From Candidatus Bathyarchaeota archaeon UBA185 (lineage in GTDB: Archaea > Thermoproteota > Bathyarchaeia > 40CM-2-53-6), in the NCBI GenBank assembly GCA_002495485.1, contig DAFH01000081.1:1-5128 (forward strand): 5,128 nt of DNA, read 5' to 3'. Below, one piece after another: positions 1 through 5,128 of this stretch. Each line of letters begins with the position of its first letter. Within the stretch, counting starts at the first letter, position 1. The position numbers and the translations under genes were made by a program. The notes under the pieces were generated by a model that ran no database searches, was not told where the DNA came from, and was given only the letters and a program-made list of their open reading frames with translations.

Positions 1-1840
1 GTCCTGTCACTTCTTCTATGTTAGACAGACTGGTTATGTTTCGCGATAAGTTCTCTAGGTCAGCGGCTGCACTGGTTGTGAGATTTCCGTTGAACCAAAT
101 GGTCGTCGGGAACTGGACCAACACTTGGGTTGGACCAATCTGGCCCGCTCCAAAGCTCTGTTCTAGTACAGTAAGGCCTTTGACGCTCTCTGCCTGAGTA
201 AGACCTGCCGTGAAGTCGTAGGATGTTGAGCCCGTCAGAGTAATGTAAATTGCAGGAACAGATACTAGAAGCGCAAGGCTCAGGACCAGTACCGGTCGCT
301 TCACGCTGAAGCTTGCCGCCCTGCGGAAATAGCCCGGCCGCTGTGCTCTCCTCTTCCTTGCTCTAGCGGCGTAGTTCTCGAACCTCTTGCCCGAGGTCGG
401 CCAGAAGACTCGATCCCCTGCAATCATGACGATTGACGGAATCAAGGTCAGACTTACTAGAAGTGCAATCAGGACACCGAAACCAAGACTTGCGCCAATT
501 GAACGAAGCAGGGTGAACGTACTAATTGTCATCGCGCTGAACGCGATGATAACGGTGGTTGCGCTCGTGGCGATGCTCTCGCCTGACCAAGTGACCGATG
601 TCTCAACAGCCTTGGCCTTGTCATGTCCCTCGACACGCTCCTCCCTGTACCGTGCCATGAGGAAGATAGCATAGTCCGTGCCCACGCCTAGCATGATTGT
701 GAACAGGAATGTGGTCGCAGTGTCCTGGATGGGAACGATGAATCTGCCGATAATGTAGAGACCTCCTTCTGCCGTCAAGAGCGCCAGTCCGATGGTTCCC
801 AGCGGAACGATCGGAGTGACGAAGGAGAAGAAGAATAGTCCGACCAGAATCAAGATCGCGCCGATTGTAACGGGCTCGATTCTGCCGAGGTCGGCAGCGC
901 TTCCGATCGACGAGTCTGCAGTAGTAGCTAGATCTCCAGTGACATAGGTTTGGGACGGACCGCTGAAGCTTGATTTCATCTGTGATATGATGTTCCGCAT
1001 GGTCACCACGTTCTTCAAGATCGGATCTGTCGTGGCACTACCGAAGGAGCCAGGGCCCTGCGAGAAGCTCACATCGATGATCATCGCATTCTTGTTAGGG
1101 CTGATGAAACCGTTCAGAATGTCTGACGGAATCGGAATCGGGTACTTCGACAATGGAACCGTCCATACGGTCTGGTTCGCATCATAGGCTGCCACCGCTG
1201 GTGAATAGTGGTAGTACTTCACATAGGATTCAGTGAGAATGCCTCTTGCGACACTGTAGATTGATGTGAAGTTCTCGACACTGTTCAAAACGCCGGGCGC
1301 GAGAATTTGCTTTTCCAGATTCAGAGTGAAGATTTTCGTCGCGTTGTCGGTAACATCTTTGCCTTGGAGGAGAATTATGGCGCTGGTATTGGCCTGGGGA
1401 TGAGGAAACTCTTGAGAAATGAGAGTCTGGGCTCGAGCCGACTCAGACGTGGAGGAGGTCCCCCCACTCGTGCTTGACGTCACCACACTCGATAGTTGCG
1501 TTGACAGGGGAAAGCTCGCGACGAGTAGAAGAATCCAGAACAGGATGATCAATCGGTGTCTCTTTCTAACGAATGCGCCGATCTTCGCAAAAACGGGAAC
1601 GGACGGTCCTGGTGGTTTGGCCGTGAGTCTTCGTGACACGAGGTATCCAGCCACCGTTGCTAGCGCGACTAGGCCTCCTGCGGCCCCGACAGTCGTGACG
1701 ATATTGTCCGAGACGTATTGCTGAAGGTACGAGTTGTTCTGGTATTCTAGGACTAGAGCTACCAGCTCGCCAAGCGAGATGATCAGGAGGAGAACGAATA
1801 TTCCGATCCAGCGAGCACTGGAAGAGTTGGGTTTGCTCAA
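1..1840 (-). CDS. MMPL/RND-family membrane transporter, N-terminal 613 codons (runs off left edge)
   Basis: Reading the minus strand from 1840 gives 613 uninterrupted codons to the window edge. Residues 385-401 carry the MMPL hallmark GVGTDYAIFLMARYREE; Asp389-Tyr390 match the Asp-Tyr proton-relay pair known in this family. Hydrophobic segments by eye are at about 11-31, 47-68, 97-112, 321-340, 344-365, 375-397, 424-440, 447-475 and 516-533. A large outer domain lies between 113 and 320, and a second one starts near 540 and is cut off. The family normally exports lipids or hydrophobic compounds using the proton gradient; the substrate here is unknown. The start is TTG: an in-frame TGA lies 15 bases upstream and AAGGG (1849-1853) sits 8 bases before it. 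A GTG at residue 68 would give a more usual MMPL N terminus but has no ribosome site. Helices 11-31 and 47-68 are therefore an extension relative to typical members. The family call is firm; the start is less so. Confidence 0.93.
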   Translation of the reverse strand, partial: MSKPNSSSARWIGIFVLLLIISLGELVALVLEYQNNSYLQQYVSDNIVTTVGAAGGLVALATVAGYLVSRRLTAKPPGPSVPVFAKIGAFVRKRHRLIILFWILLLVASFPLSTQLSSVVTSSTSGGTSSTSESARAQTLISQEFPHPQANTSAIILLQGKDVTDNATKIFTLNLEKQILAPGVLNSVENFTSIYSVARGILTESYVKYYHYSPAVAAYDANQTVWTVPLSKYPIPIPSDILNGFISPNKNAMIIDVSFSQGPGSFGSATTDPILKNVVTMRNIISQMKSSFSGPSQTYVTGDLATTADSSIGSAADLGRIEPVTIGAILILVGLFFFSFVTPIVPLGTIGLALLTAEGGLYIIGRFIVPIQDTATTFLFTIMLGVGTDYAIFLMARYREERVEGHDKAKAVETSVTWSGESIATSATTVIIAFSAMTISTFTLLRSIGASLGFGVLIALLVSLTLIPSIVMIAGDRVFWPTSGKRFENYAARARKRRAQRPGYFRRAASFSVKRPVLVLSLALLVSVPAIYITLTGSTSYDFTAGLTQAESVKGLTVLEQSFGAGQIGPTQVLVQFPTTIWFNGNLTTSAAADLENLSRNITSLSNIEEVTG

Positions 1841-1848
1841 CAGCCTGT

Positions 1849-1853
1849 CCCTT
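1849..1853 (-). promoter_or_regulatory. Ribosome binding site deciding the TTG start of the MMPL gene
   Basis: On the minus strand AAGGG precedes the TTG codon at 1840-1838 with an 8-base gap. An in-frame TGA overlaps just upstream, so no ATG or GTG start is possible further out. This favours TTG initiation and the long N terminus over the internal GTG at 1639-1637, which has no purine-rich sequence before it. Confidence 0.5.
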
Positions 1854-1920
1854 CACATGGCCGGCAGGCATGAACCAGTTTGGCGGTCAATTGTCAGATG
1901 CGGCGTGCTTGCTTCTCAAC

Positions 1921-1926
1921 TATTTA
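1921..1926 (-). promoter_or_regulatory. Possible TATA box for the MMPL gene
   Basis: The minus strand reads GCGTAAATAGTTGAG here. TAAATA is the most A/T-rich hexamer in the 100 bases upstream of the MMPL start. At the archaeal spacing of about 26 bp it would place transcription start near 1897, giving a leader of roughly 55 bases that contains the AAGGG site. It lacks an obvious purine BRE, so this is tentative. Confidence 0.3.
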
Positions 1927-1969
1927 CGCATGCTTCGATAAGGCCAATAGCCGAATGAAATAGCAACTG

Positions 1970-2023
1970 TCGCGATCAAGTCTCGAGATCAATGCGATCC
2001 AGCGTACCGAACTCTCGCGATTC
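1970..2023. repeat. Cluster of related CGCGAT/GAGATC words in the divergent control region
   Basis: TCGCGATCAA (1970-1979) and TCGAGATCAA (1983-1992) are 9/10 identical and offset by 13 bp. TCGCGATTCG (2014-2023) is a third related word. The perfect 8-bp palindrome TCTCGAGA lies at 1981-1988. All sit within 100 bp upstream of the TATA-like box of the rightward operon. They could be sites for a transcription factor shared by the two divergent genes, but the copies are short and imperfect and no regulator gene is visible in the window. Confidence 0.25.
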
Positions 2024-2030
2024 GATTCTA

Positions 2031-2046
2031 GGAAAAGGTATAATTC
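2031..2046 (+). promoter_or_regulatory. TATA-box/BRE-type promoter of the ABC operon
   Basis: GGAAAAGGTATAATTC has a purine-rich BRE-like half (GGAAAAGG, 2031-2038) followed directly by TATAAT (2039-2044). Archaeal transcription normally begins about 26 bp from the TATA centre, here near 2067, which gives a leader of about 13 bases before the ATG at 2081. The leader contains TGGGGGC (2071-2077), a possible weak SD. This is the best promoter match in the window. Confidence 0.55.
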
Positions 2047-2080
2047 TCTTGCCGGCTCCGTTGCGTTCCCTGGGGGCACG

Positions 2081-3022
2081 ATGGTCGTGGATACTCCCGT
2101 AATCCAGACAGAGAGTTTAACGAAGTCATACGGGAGCAGGGTCGCAGTCAACCGTCTAAGTCTGACCGTCGAGGCAAAACAGGTTCACGGGTTCCTCGGG
2201 CCCAACGGAGCCGGCAAGACGACGACAATCAAGATGCTAGTCGGGCTCCTGCGGCCTGATTCGGGGTCGCTGAAGATTCTGGGAATGAATGCTGCGGGTG
2301 ACAAGCCGAAGATTCGCGAGAGAATAGGATACATGCCCGAACTTCCCAAGTTTCCGAAGCACTTGACCGGAGAAGAACTCTTGGATGTCTACGGGCGAAT
2401 GTACAACATCCCGAGGGAGACCAGAAAGCAGAGAATTCCTGAGCTTCTGAAGATGGTCGGGCTTGCAGAGAGGGGTAAGGACCGCATAGGCAAGTACAGC
2501 AAGGGAATGCAGCAGCGTATTGGAATAGCTCAAGCCCTGATCAACGACCCCGAACTGGTCATCCTGGATGAGCCCAGCATTGGGCTGGACCCGGTCGGAA
2601 TGGTCGAAGTCAGAGACATGGTGAAAGGAATTGTGAAAGGTGGCCAGACCGTGTTCTTCTCATCTCACCTGCTAGCAGAGGTCCAGCAGGTCTGTGACCA
2701 CGTCACGATCATCAACAATGGGAATATGCTGTTCACCGGAACCCTGGAAGAAGTCTCGCAGAAGGCTGGGCCCAATCGAAGGCTGGTGATCGAAGTCCAG
2801 AAGCCTAGTGATGCCATACTTCAAGCGCTGAAAGCGCTACCCTTCGCGACCGTCGACTCCAGCAACAGCACGTACACTTTGACACTGAAGACGAAGGATG
2901 ACGTTAGAGCAGATGTTTCCCGCGCGGTCTCCGGGGCGGGTGGGGTGATTCTTCGGATGGAAGAACAGGGGGGAGGACTGGAGGATGCTTTCATGAACCT
3001 AGTGGGCAAGGAGGCACAGTAG
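2081..3022 (+). CDS. ABC transporter ATP-binding protein (ABC-2 / NatA-CcmA type exporter)
   Basis: This 313-residue cytoplasmic ATPase powers the adjacent permease. Visible motifs in order are Walker A GPNGAGKTT (40-48), a Q-loop region GYMPE (83-87) with Glu where many families have Gln, the ABC signature YSKGMQQR (139-146), Walker B LVILDEP (159-165), D-loop GLDP (168-171) and the H-loop His196 in SSHLL. Residues from about 232 form a C-terminal accessory domain ending in LEDAFMNLVG, as in exporters whose C-terminal region resembles DUF4162. Its length, just over 300 residues, is normal for that group. ATG at 2081 is preferred: it follows the TATA-like box by about 40 bp and a G-rich leader. 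The stop TAG shares its last G with the permease GTG start, so the two are translationally coupled. The general function is secure; the substrate (drug, ion, lipid or peptide) cannot be told. Confidence 0.97.
   Translation: MVVDTPVIQTESLTKSYGSRVAVNRLSLTVEAKQVHGFLGPNGAGKTTTIKMLVGLLRPDSGSLKILGMNAAGDKPKIRERIGYMPELPKFPKHLTGEELLDVYGRMYNIPRETRKQRIPELLKMVGLAERGKDRIGKYSKGMQQRIGIAQALINDPELVILDEPSIGLDPVGMVEVRDMVKGIVKGGQTVFFSSHLLAEVQQVCDHVTIINNGNMLFTGTLEEVSQKAGPNRRLVIEVQKPSDAILQALKALPFATVDSSNSTYTLTLKTKDDVRADVSRAVSGAGGVILRMEEQGGGLEDAFMNLVGKEAQ
3008..3014 (+). promoter_or_regulatory. Strong Shine-Dalgarno for the overlapping permease
   Basis: AAGGAGG lies inside the last codons of the ATPase gene, 7 bases before the GTG at 3022. 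It supports GTG as the permease start and translational coupling of the two subunits across the 1-base TAGTG overlap. Confidence 0.8.
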
Positions 3023-3972
3023 TGGGAGAGCAGACAAAGACTTCTGCACTAACTGGATTTCTAGCCGTCCTGTATTACGAGTTCCTCTGGAACCTCCGGA
3101 AGAAGAAGATAGTTGGACTATTCATCCTCGTCTTCATAATCGTAACCCTCGAGCTGGCCCTACCACCCATTCTCGACTACGTAAACGGCGTCACCCTAAC
3201 TCCAGACCCGAACTCGGTCACCGATTTCTTCAGCGTCAACGGAATATTCCTGTTTCTAATCGCCGTCGCAACGACAATGAACACAATATCCGGCGAGTTT
3301 GAGACCGGTAGCATTACTCCGCTATTGACCAAACCGGTGTCGAAGAACACAGTGTTCTGGGGAAAAATCGTGGCGTCTTTCCTAACTCTTCTAGGAATCT
3401 ACGCGTTTCTCACCATATACGTTACCGTGGGCGCAGTAGTAATCGAGGGGACCCAGAACAACCTCCAGTTGGTGCCTCTGGGCCTAATCGGCCTGACACT
3501 GGCGACTATGGTGTGGGCATCGGTGGTCATCATACTTGGCACAATCTCGAAGAACTCGCTGGTCGCTGCGCTCGGGTCTTTCGGTGTCTACATAGGCATC
3601 ACGATAGTCGCGGCGGTGTTAGGAACAGTCTACGGCCAGACATCAATTCTGTTCTACGCTCCAGGAGGCGGTGCCACGGCGAGCACTACGTTGTGCGAGA
3701 GAGGAGTTGGGACGACCTTCTCGACCGGGACTGACAACCTCGGATATCTCCTCATTCAACTAGTGCTCAACCCGAACACTGTACTGAACTTCTGCGGAGT
3801 CAGGATCAGCCCCGGAGGAAGAGGGGAAGGAGTCCAGCTATTCACATCCTCATCTGATGCGATGTCAACCGTGGCGCTTCGAGCCCTGGGAGTATCGCTC
3901 GCATACACCGCGGTGCTACTGCTAGTAAGCTGGTACGCCTTTAGAAGGTCCCAGATAATCGAATCTTCCTGA
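3022..3972 (+). CDS. ABC-2 family (NosY-type) transporter permease
   Basis: This 316-residue integral membrane protein is the partner of the preceding ATPase. About six membrane helices are visible, near residues 30-50, 70-88, 114-140, 151-173, 179-204 and 289-307. Between helices 2 and 3 the cytoplasmic segment with GEFETGSI (91-98) and LTKPVSK (102-108) matches the coupling region typical of ABC-2 permeases, which contacts the ATPase. The basic stretch RKKK (26-29) before helix 1 fits a cytoplasmic N terminus. Helices 5 and 6 are separated by a long, Gly/Ser/Thr-rich segment of about 84 residues, predicted to lie outside the cell, with cysteines at 225 and 258. The GTG start is set by AAGGAGG seven bases upstream. 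The gene encodes one permease, so a functional transporter probably needs two copies of each subunit. The transport direction is inferred to be export; the substrate is unknown. Confidence 0.93.
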   Translation: MGEQTKTSALTGFLAVLYYEFLWNLRKKKIVGLFILVFIIVTLELALPPILDYVNGVTLTPDPNSVTDFFSVNGIFLFLIAVATTMNTISGEFETGSITPLLTKPVSKNTVFWGKIVASFLTLLGIYAFLTIYVTVGAVVIEGTQNNLQLVPLGLIGLTLATMVWASVVIILGTISKNSLVAALGSFGVYIGITIVAAVLGTVYGQTSILFYAPGGGATASTTLCERGVGTTFSTGTDNLGYLLIQLVLNPNTVLNFCGVRISPGGRGEGVQLFTSSSDAMSTVALRALGVSLAYTAVLLLVSWYAFRRSQIIESS

Positions 3973-3981
3973 GCGGAGACT

Positions 3982-4410
3982 ATGCCTGCAGAGTTCAGCA
4001 CAAAACGAGCCGTGAGATTCTCGAAGGCGGAGATCGACTTCTTAGTATCCAATGAAATGTGTAGATTTGCTACGGCCTCAGGCGAAGGAACGCCGCACAT
4101 AGTTCCTGTTTCCTATGTCTGGGACGACGGGTATGCGTACATTGTCACGGACTATGGGACTAAGAAGCTGAAGAACCTCAAAGAGAATCAGCAAGCAGCC
4201 GTTCTGGTAGACTCTGGCGACACAAGGAAGCTCTTACTGATCAGCGGGCCGGTCGAGATCATTGAGAAGGGAGAGGAGTACAAACGGCTCTACAAGCTGT
4301 TCTACTCAAAGCTGAGCTGGGTCAAGAGAGATCCTTGGAAGGAGGGCGAGGCCCCCTTCGTCAAGATCACGCCAACGTTCAAGACTGGCTGGGGTCTTGG
4401 AAAGAGGTAG
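3982..4410 (+). CDS. PPOX-class split-barrel protein (pyridoxamine 5'-phosphate oxidase-like; FMN or F420 binding likely)
   Basis: This protein of 142 residues has the usual length of single-domain PPOX-fold proteins. Recognisable parts are the N-terminal helix with FSKAEIDFL (13-21), the first strands CRFATASGEGTPHIVPVSYVW (27-47), YIVTDYGTKKLKNLKENQQ (53-71) where the basic TKK.KNL segment is usual for cofactor-phosphate contact, AAVLVD (72-77), and a C-terminal VKITPTFKTGWGL (127-139) typical of the family. Members bind FMN, coenzyme F420, heme or flavin and catalyse reductions or oxidations of small molecules; the cofactor and substrate here are not decided by sequence alone. The ATG lies nine bases after the permease stop with CGGAGA just before it, so the gene is very likely the third gene of the ABC operon. 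Whether it modifies the transported compound is speculation. Family assignment is good, function open. Confidence 0.87.
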   Translation: MPAEFSTKRAVRFSKAEIDFLVSNEMCRFATASGEGTPHIVPVSYVWDDGYAYIVTDYGTKKLKNLKENQQAAVLVDSGDTRKLLLISGPVEIIEKGEEYKRLYKLFYSKLSWVKRDPWKEGEAPFVKITPTFKTGWGLGKR

Positions 4411-4466
4411 ACCTTCCGAGACAGTTTCCGCGCACAATGCCGCTGGGTTTCTGTAATTATCTCCGA

Positions 4467-4489
4467 CCGTAGGTACTGATATCTACAGG
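4467..4489 (+). other. Hairpin in the 143-bp gap between PPOX gene and zinc-protein gene
   Basis: GTAGGTA (4469-4475) pairs with TATCTAC (4480-4486) around a CTGA loop. That is seven pairs including one G-T, and two further C-G pairs form if one A is bulged. It lies 57 bases past the PPOX stop and about 17 bases before the TATA-like box of the next gene. It may be an operator palindrome or an RNA hairpin at the end of the operon transcript; no T tract follows it, so it is not a typical terminator. The rest of 4411-4553 shows no tRNA, box C/D motif or convincing short gene. Confidence 0.3.
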
Positions 4490-4505
4490 ATCGGGTTACG
4501 AGACC

Positions 4506-4513
4506 TAATAATA
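4506..4513 (+). promoter_or_regulatory. Probable TATA box of the zinc-protein gene
   Basis: TAATAATA is the most A/T-rich octamer of the gap and lies 48 bp before the ATG at 4554. With normal archaeal spacing transcription would start near 4536, leaving a leader of about 18 bases. That leader has no SD-like sequence, as is common for first genes in archaea. It suggests this gene has its own promoter, separate from the ABC operon. Confidence 0.45.
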
Positions 4514-4553
4514 CGCAGCGACGCCGGTCAGCCTTTAGAGCGCGATTTCCAAG

Positions 4554-4937
4554 ATGGCAGATTTCTGTTCGAGATGCGGAAAGACCCTGAGCCTGATTGA
4601 CCCTCTGCTTGAACTCAAAGGATTGAGATTCTGCGAAGACTGCTATCCAGAAGTCAAACGCGAACACGCCGCGACGAGCATGTCAGAGAAGATGGACAAG
4701 AAACAGCGCGTTGCATTCGCCGACGACGATACTGACGAGAACCTTCGAGGCTCAATCATCAAGGGCAAACAAGCTCTCGCTCTCAAGGAGACTGAGTTCA
4801 AATGGGACAACCCGTCACTCTCCCTTATTGCTAGCGCGCTAAGAATTCTGACCGAACAGAACAAGATAATCATGAAGCAGAACGAGCTCATTCTGCGCGA
4901 GATCGAGACAAGGCCGACACCGGTCAGATCGAAATAG
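4554..4937 (+). CDS. Small zinc-finger protein of unknown function (CxxC-x18-CxxC)
   Basis: This 127-residue soluble protein has no signal peptide or membrane segment. Residues 1-31 hold CSRCGK (5-10) and FCEDCY (26-31). The four cysteines 5, 8, 27 and 30 are spaced CxxC-18-CxxC and should bind one zinc in a zinc-ribbon or treble-clef-like knuckle. A charged, probably disordered linker follows (about 32-66, with DDDTDEN at 57-63). The C-terminal part (about 88-118) is a predicted helix with regularly spaced Leu/Ile residues (LIASALRILTEQNKIIMKQN, 91-110, then ELILREIE), suited to coiled-coil or protein-partner contact. I do not recognise a named family. The architecture, zinc knuckle plus helix, suits an adaptor or a nucleic-acid-associated factor, but that is inference. 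The ATG is the first in frame and lies about 40 bases after the TATA-like box. It is transcribed toward the minus-strand gene at the right edge. Confidence 0.85.
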   Translation: MADFCSRCGKTLSLIDPLLELKGLRFCEDCYPEVKREHAATSMSEKMDKKQRVAFADDDTDENLRGSIIKGKQALALKETEFKWDNPSLSLIASALRILTEQNKIIMKQNELILREIETRPTPVRSK

Positions 4938-4954
4938 ATGCGTATCTATTCTTT
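4933..4954. terminator. Palindrome at convergent gene ends, possible two-way terminator
   Basis: AATAGAT (4933-4939) is the exact reverse complement of ATCTATT (4944-4950), with a GCGT loop. The hairpin includes the TAG stop (4935-4937) of the zinc-protein gene and is followed by CTTTC (4951-4955). It fills the 16-bp space between that stop and the TGA (4956-4954) of the opposite-strand reading frame. Archaeal termination depends mainly on U tracts, and the tract here is short, so a terminator or 3'-end stabilising role is only probable. Confidence 0.4.
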
Positions 4955-5128
4955 CAATCGATAACACGCCTGAAGTGCCTGGTCCCGGGGGCCGGAGTCT
5001 CATAGAGGAGGACCCCTATTTTGAACTCGCCGAACCAGTTTTCCCGATTCTCCGGCGACACTCCGGTGTCCGTTGTTAGCCTAGAAGGCTGAGTCGTATG
5101 CGCGCTGGGCGCACACCTACAGCGTCTC
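4954..5128 (-). CDS. C-terminal end of an unidentified protein (cut by right edge)
   Basis: On the minus strand one frame is open from the edge (base 5127) through 57 codons to TGA at 4956-4954. The last 40 or so codons look coding: about 70 percent end in G or C, purines prevail in the first position, and the peptide is balanced (for example NRENWFGEFKIGVLLYET, then a Pro/Gly turn and a basic end HFRRVID). The first 20 residues from the edge are Arg/Ser/Thr rich and less convincing. The stop lies 16 bp from the convergent zinc-protein gene with a palindrome between them, as expected for two gene ends. No family is recognisable. A stop-free run of this length in one of six frames could also occur by chance, and the region is rich in inverted repeats, so a structured RNA is the alternative. 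Confidence 0.5.
   Translation of the reverse strand, partial: RRCRCAPSAHTTQPSRLTTDTGVSPENRENWFGEFKIGVLLYETPAPGTRHFRRVID
4991..5113. other. Cluster of inverted repeats near the right edge
   Basis: GCCGGAG (4991-4997) and CTCCGGC (5050-5056) form a 7-bp outer stem. It encloses ATAG-GG/CC-CTAT (5002-5019, one mismatch) and AACT/AGTT (5024-5040). Three hairpins follow in a row: GACAC-TCCG-GTGTC (5057-5070, a UNCG-type loop on the plus strand), TTAGCCT-AGA-AGGCTGA (5076-5092, one G-T pair) and TGCGC-GCTGG-GCGCA (5099-5113). No tRNA T-arm, RNase P or SRP signature is seen. It overlaps the proposed minus-strand coding end, and GC-rich coding DNA can yield such pairs by chance. Confidence 0.25.

Noticed and set aside
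387..1724. Plus-strand open frames at 387-674, 987-1187 and 1419-1724
   Set aside because: They lie antisense to the continuous MMPL frame, have basic low-complexity peptides and no ribosome sites.
1734..2151. Open frames at 1734-1958 (plus) and 1924-2151 (minus) across the divergent region
   Set aside because: Both overlap the firmly supported MMPL or ATPase starts and promoter elements, and the peptides show no family features.
2327..2341. Q-loop glutamine replaced by glutamate (Glu86 in GYMPE) in the ATPase as a sign of inactivity
   Set aside because: Glutamate at this place is frequent in this exporter subfamily, and all other catalytic motifs are intact, so I see no reason to call it defective.
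3756..4100. Minus-strand 114-codon frame over the permease/PPOX junction
   Set aside because: It is a shadow of two convincing genes on the plus strand with family motifs.
4302..4667. Minus-strand 121-codon frame spanning the gap between the PPOX and zinc-protein genes
   Set aside because: It overlaps two well-supported genes and the TATA-like box; the peptide has irregular composition and no ribosome site was evident.
4991..5056. tRNA-like layout with a 7-bp closing stem and two internal arms
   Set aside because: The length is short and no T-arm (GTTCRANNC with a 5-bp stem) precedes the 3' strand on either strand; the arms do not sit at tRNA positions. GAGTTCAAAAT on the minus strand resembles a T-loop but its flanks do not pair.
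4975..5079. Plus-strand GTG-started peptide of 34 residues opposite the right-edge minus frame
   Set aside because: It has no SD or promoter at proper spacing. Its codons are the exact antisense of the minus frame, with weaker third-position GC.
1..5128. Mobile element, CRISPR array, toxin-antitoxin or phage-defence system
   Set aside because: No transposase, integrase, regularly spaced repeats, target-site duplications or defence-type domains are seen; composition is even across the window.

Overview
This window looks archaeal, with moderate confidence. Short A/T-rich boxes of archaeal TATA type lie about 40-48 bp before two starts. The zinc-finger gene has no Shine-Dalgarno (SD) sequence, while SD motifs appear inside the operon. 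GTG and TTG starts are both used, and the base composition is mildly GC-rich with GC-leaning third codon positions. The protein types also fit an archaeon with medium GC content, such as a Thermoproteota/Thaumarchaeota-Bathyarchaeia or Thermoplasmatota relative. I cannot place it more precisely; no rRNA or tRNA gene is present to help.

Layout: (1) Positions 1-1840, minus strand, hold the N-terminal 613 codons of a large MMPL/RND-type membrane transporter that runs off the left edge. It carries two extra membrane helices at its N terminus. (2) Positions 1841-2080 are a divergent intergenic region with a good TATA-like box for the rightward operon, a weaker one for the MMPL gene, and a small cluster of related CGCGAT/GAGATC words. 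(3) Positions 2081-4410, plus strand, form a compact three-gene operon: an ABC exporter ATPase, its ABC-2 (NosY-type) permease overlapping by one base, and nine bases later a PPOX-fold (split-barrel) flavin/F420-type protein. (4) Positions 4411-4553 are intergenic, with a 7-bp hairpin and a TATA-like box. (5) Positions 4554-4937, plus strand, encode a small protein with a CxxC-x18-CxxC zinc-binding N terminus and an amphipathic C-terminal helix. (6) A near-perfect palindrome at 4933-4950 overlaps the end of that gene. It faces the probable C-terminal end of another gene on the minus strand, 4954-5128, which is cut by the right edge.

How the genes may work together: the ATPase and permease should form one membrane complex that exports or extrudes an unidentified substrate. 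The MMPL protein, transcribed divergently from the same control region, is a second, ion-gradient-driven exporter of lipids, hydrophobic compounds or drugs. The pair looks like an envelope or efflux locus. The PPOX-like protein is probably co-transcribed with the ABC pair, but its substrate cannot be read from sequence. I found no mobile element, CRISPR array, phage gene or clearly new multi-gene system. The points most worth following are the extended N terminus and sequon-rich outer domains of the MMPL protein, the unassigned zinc protein, and the structured right end.
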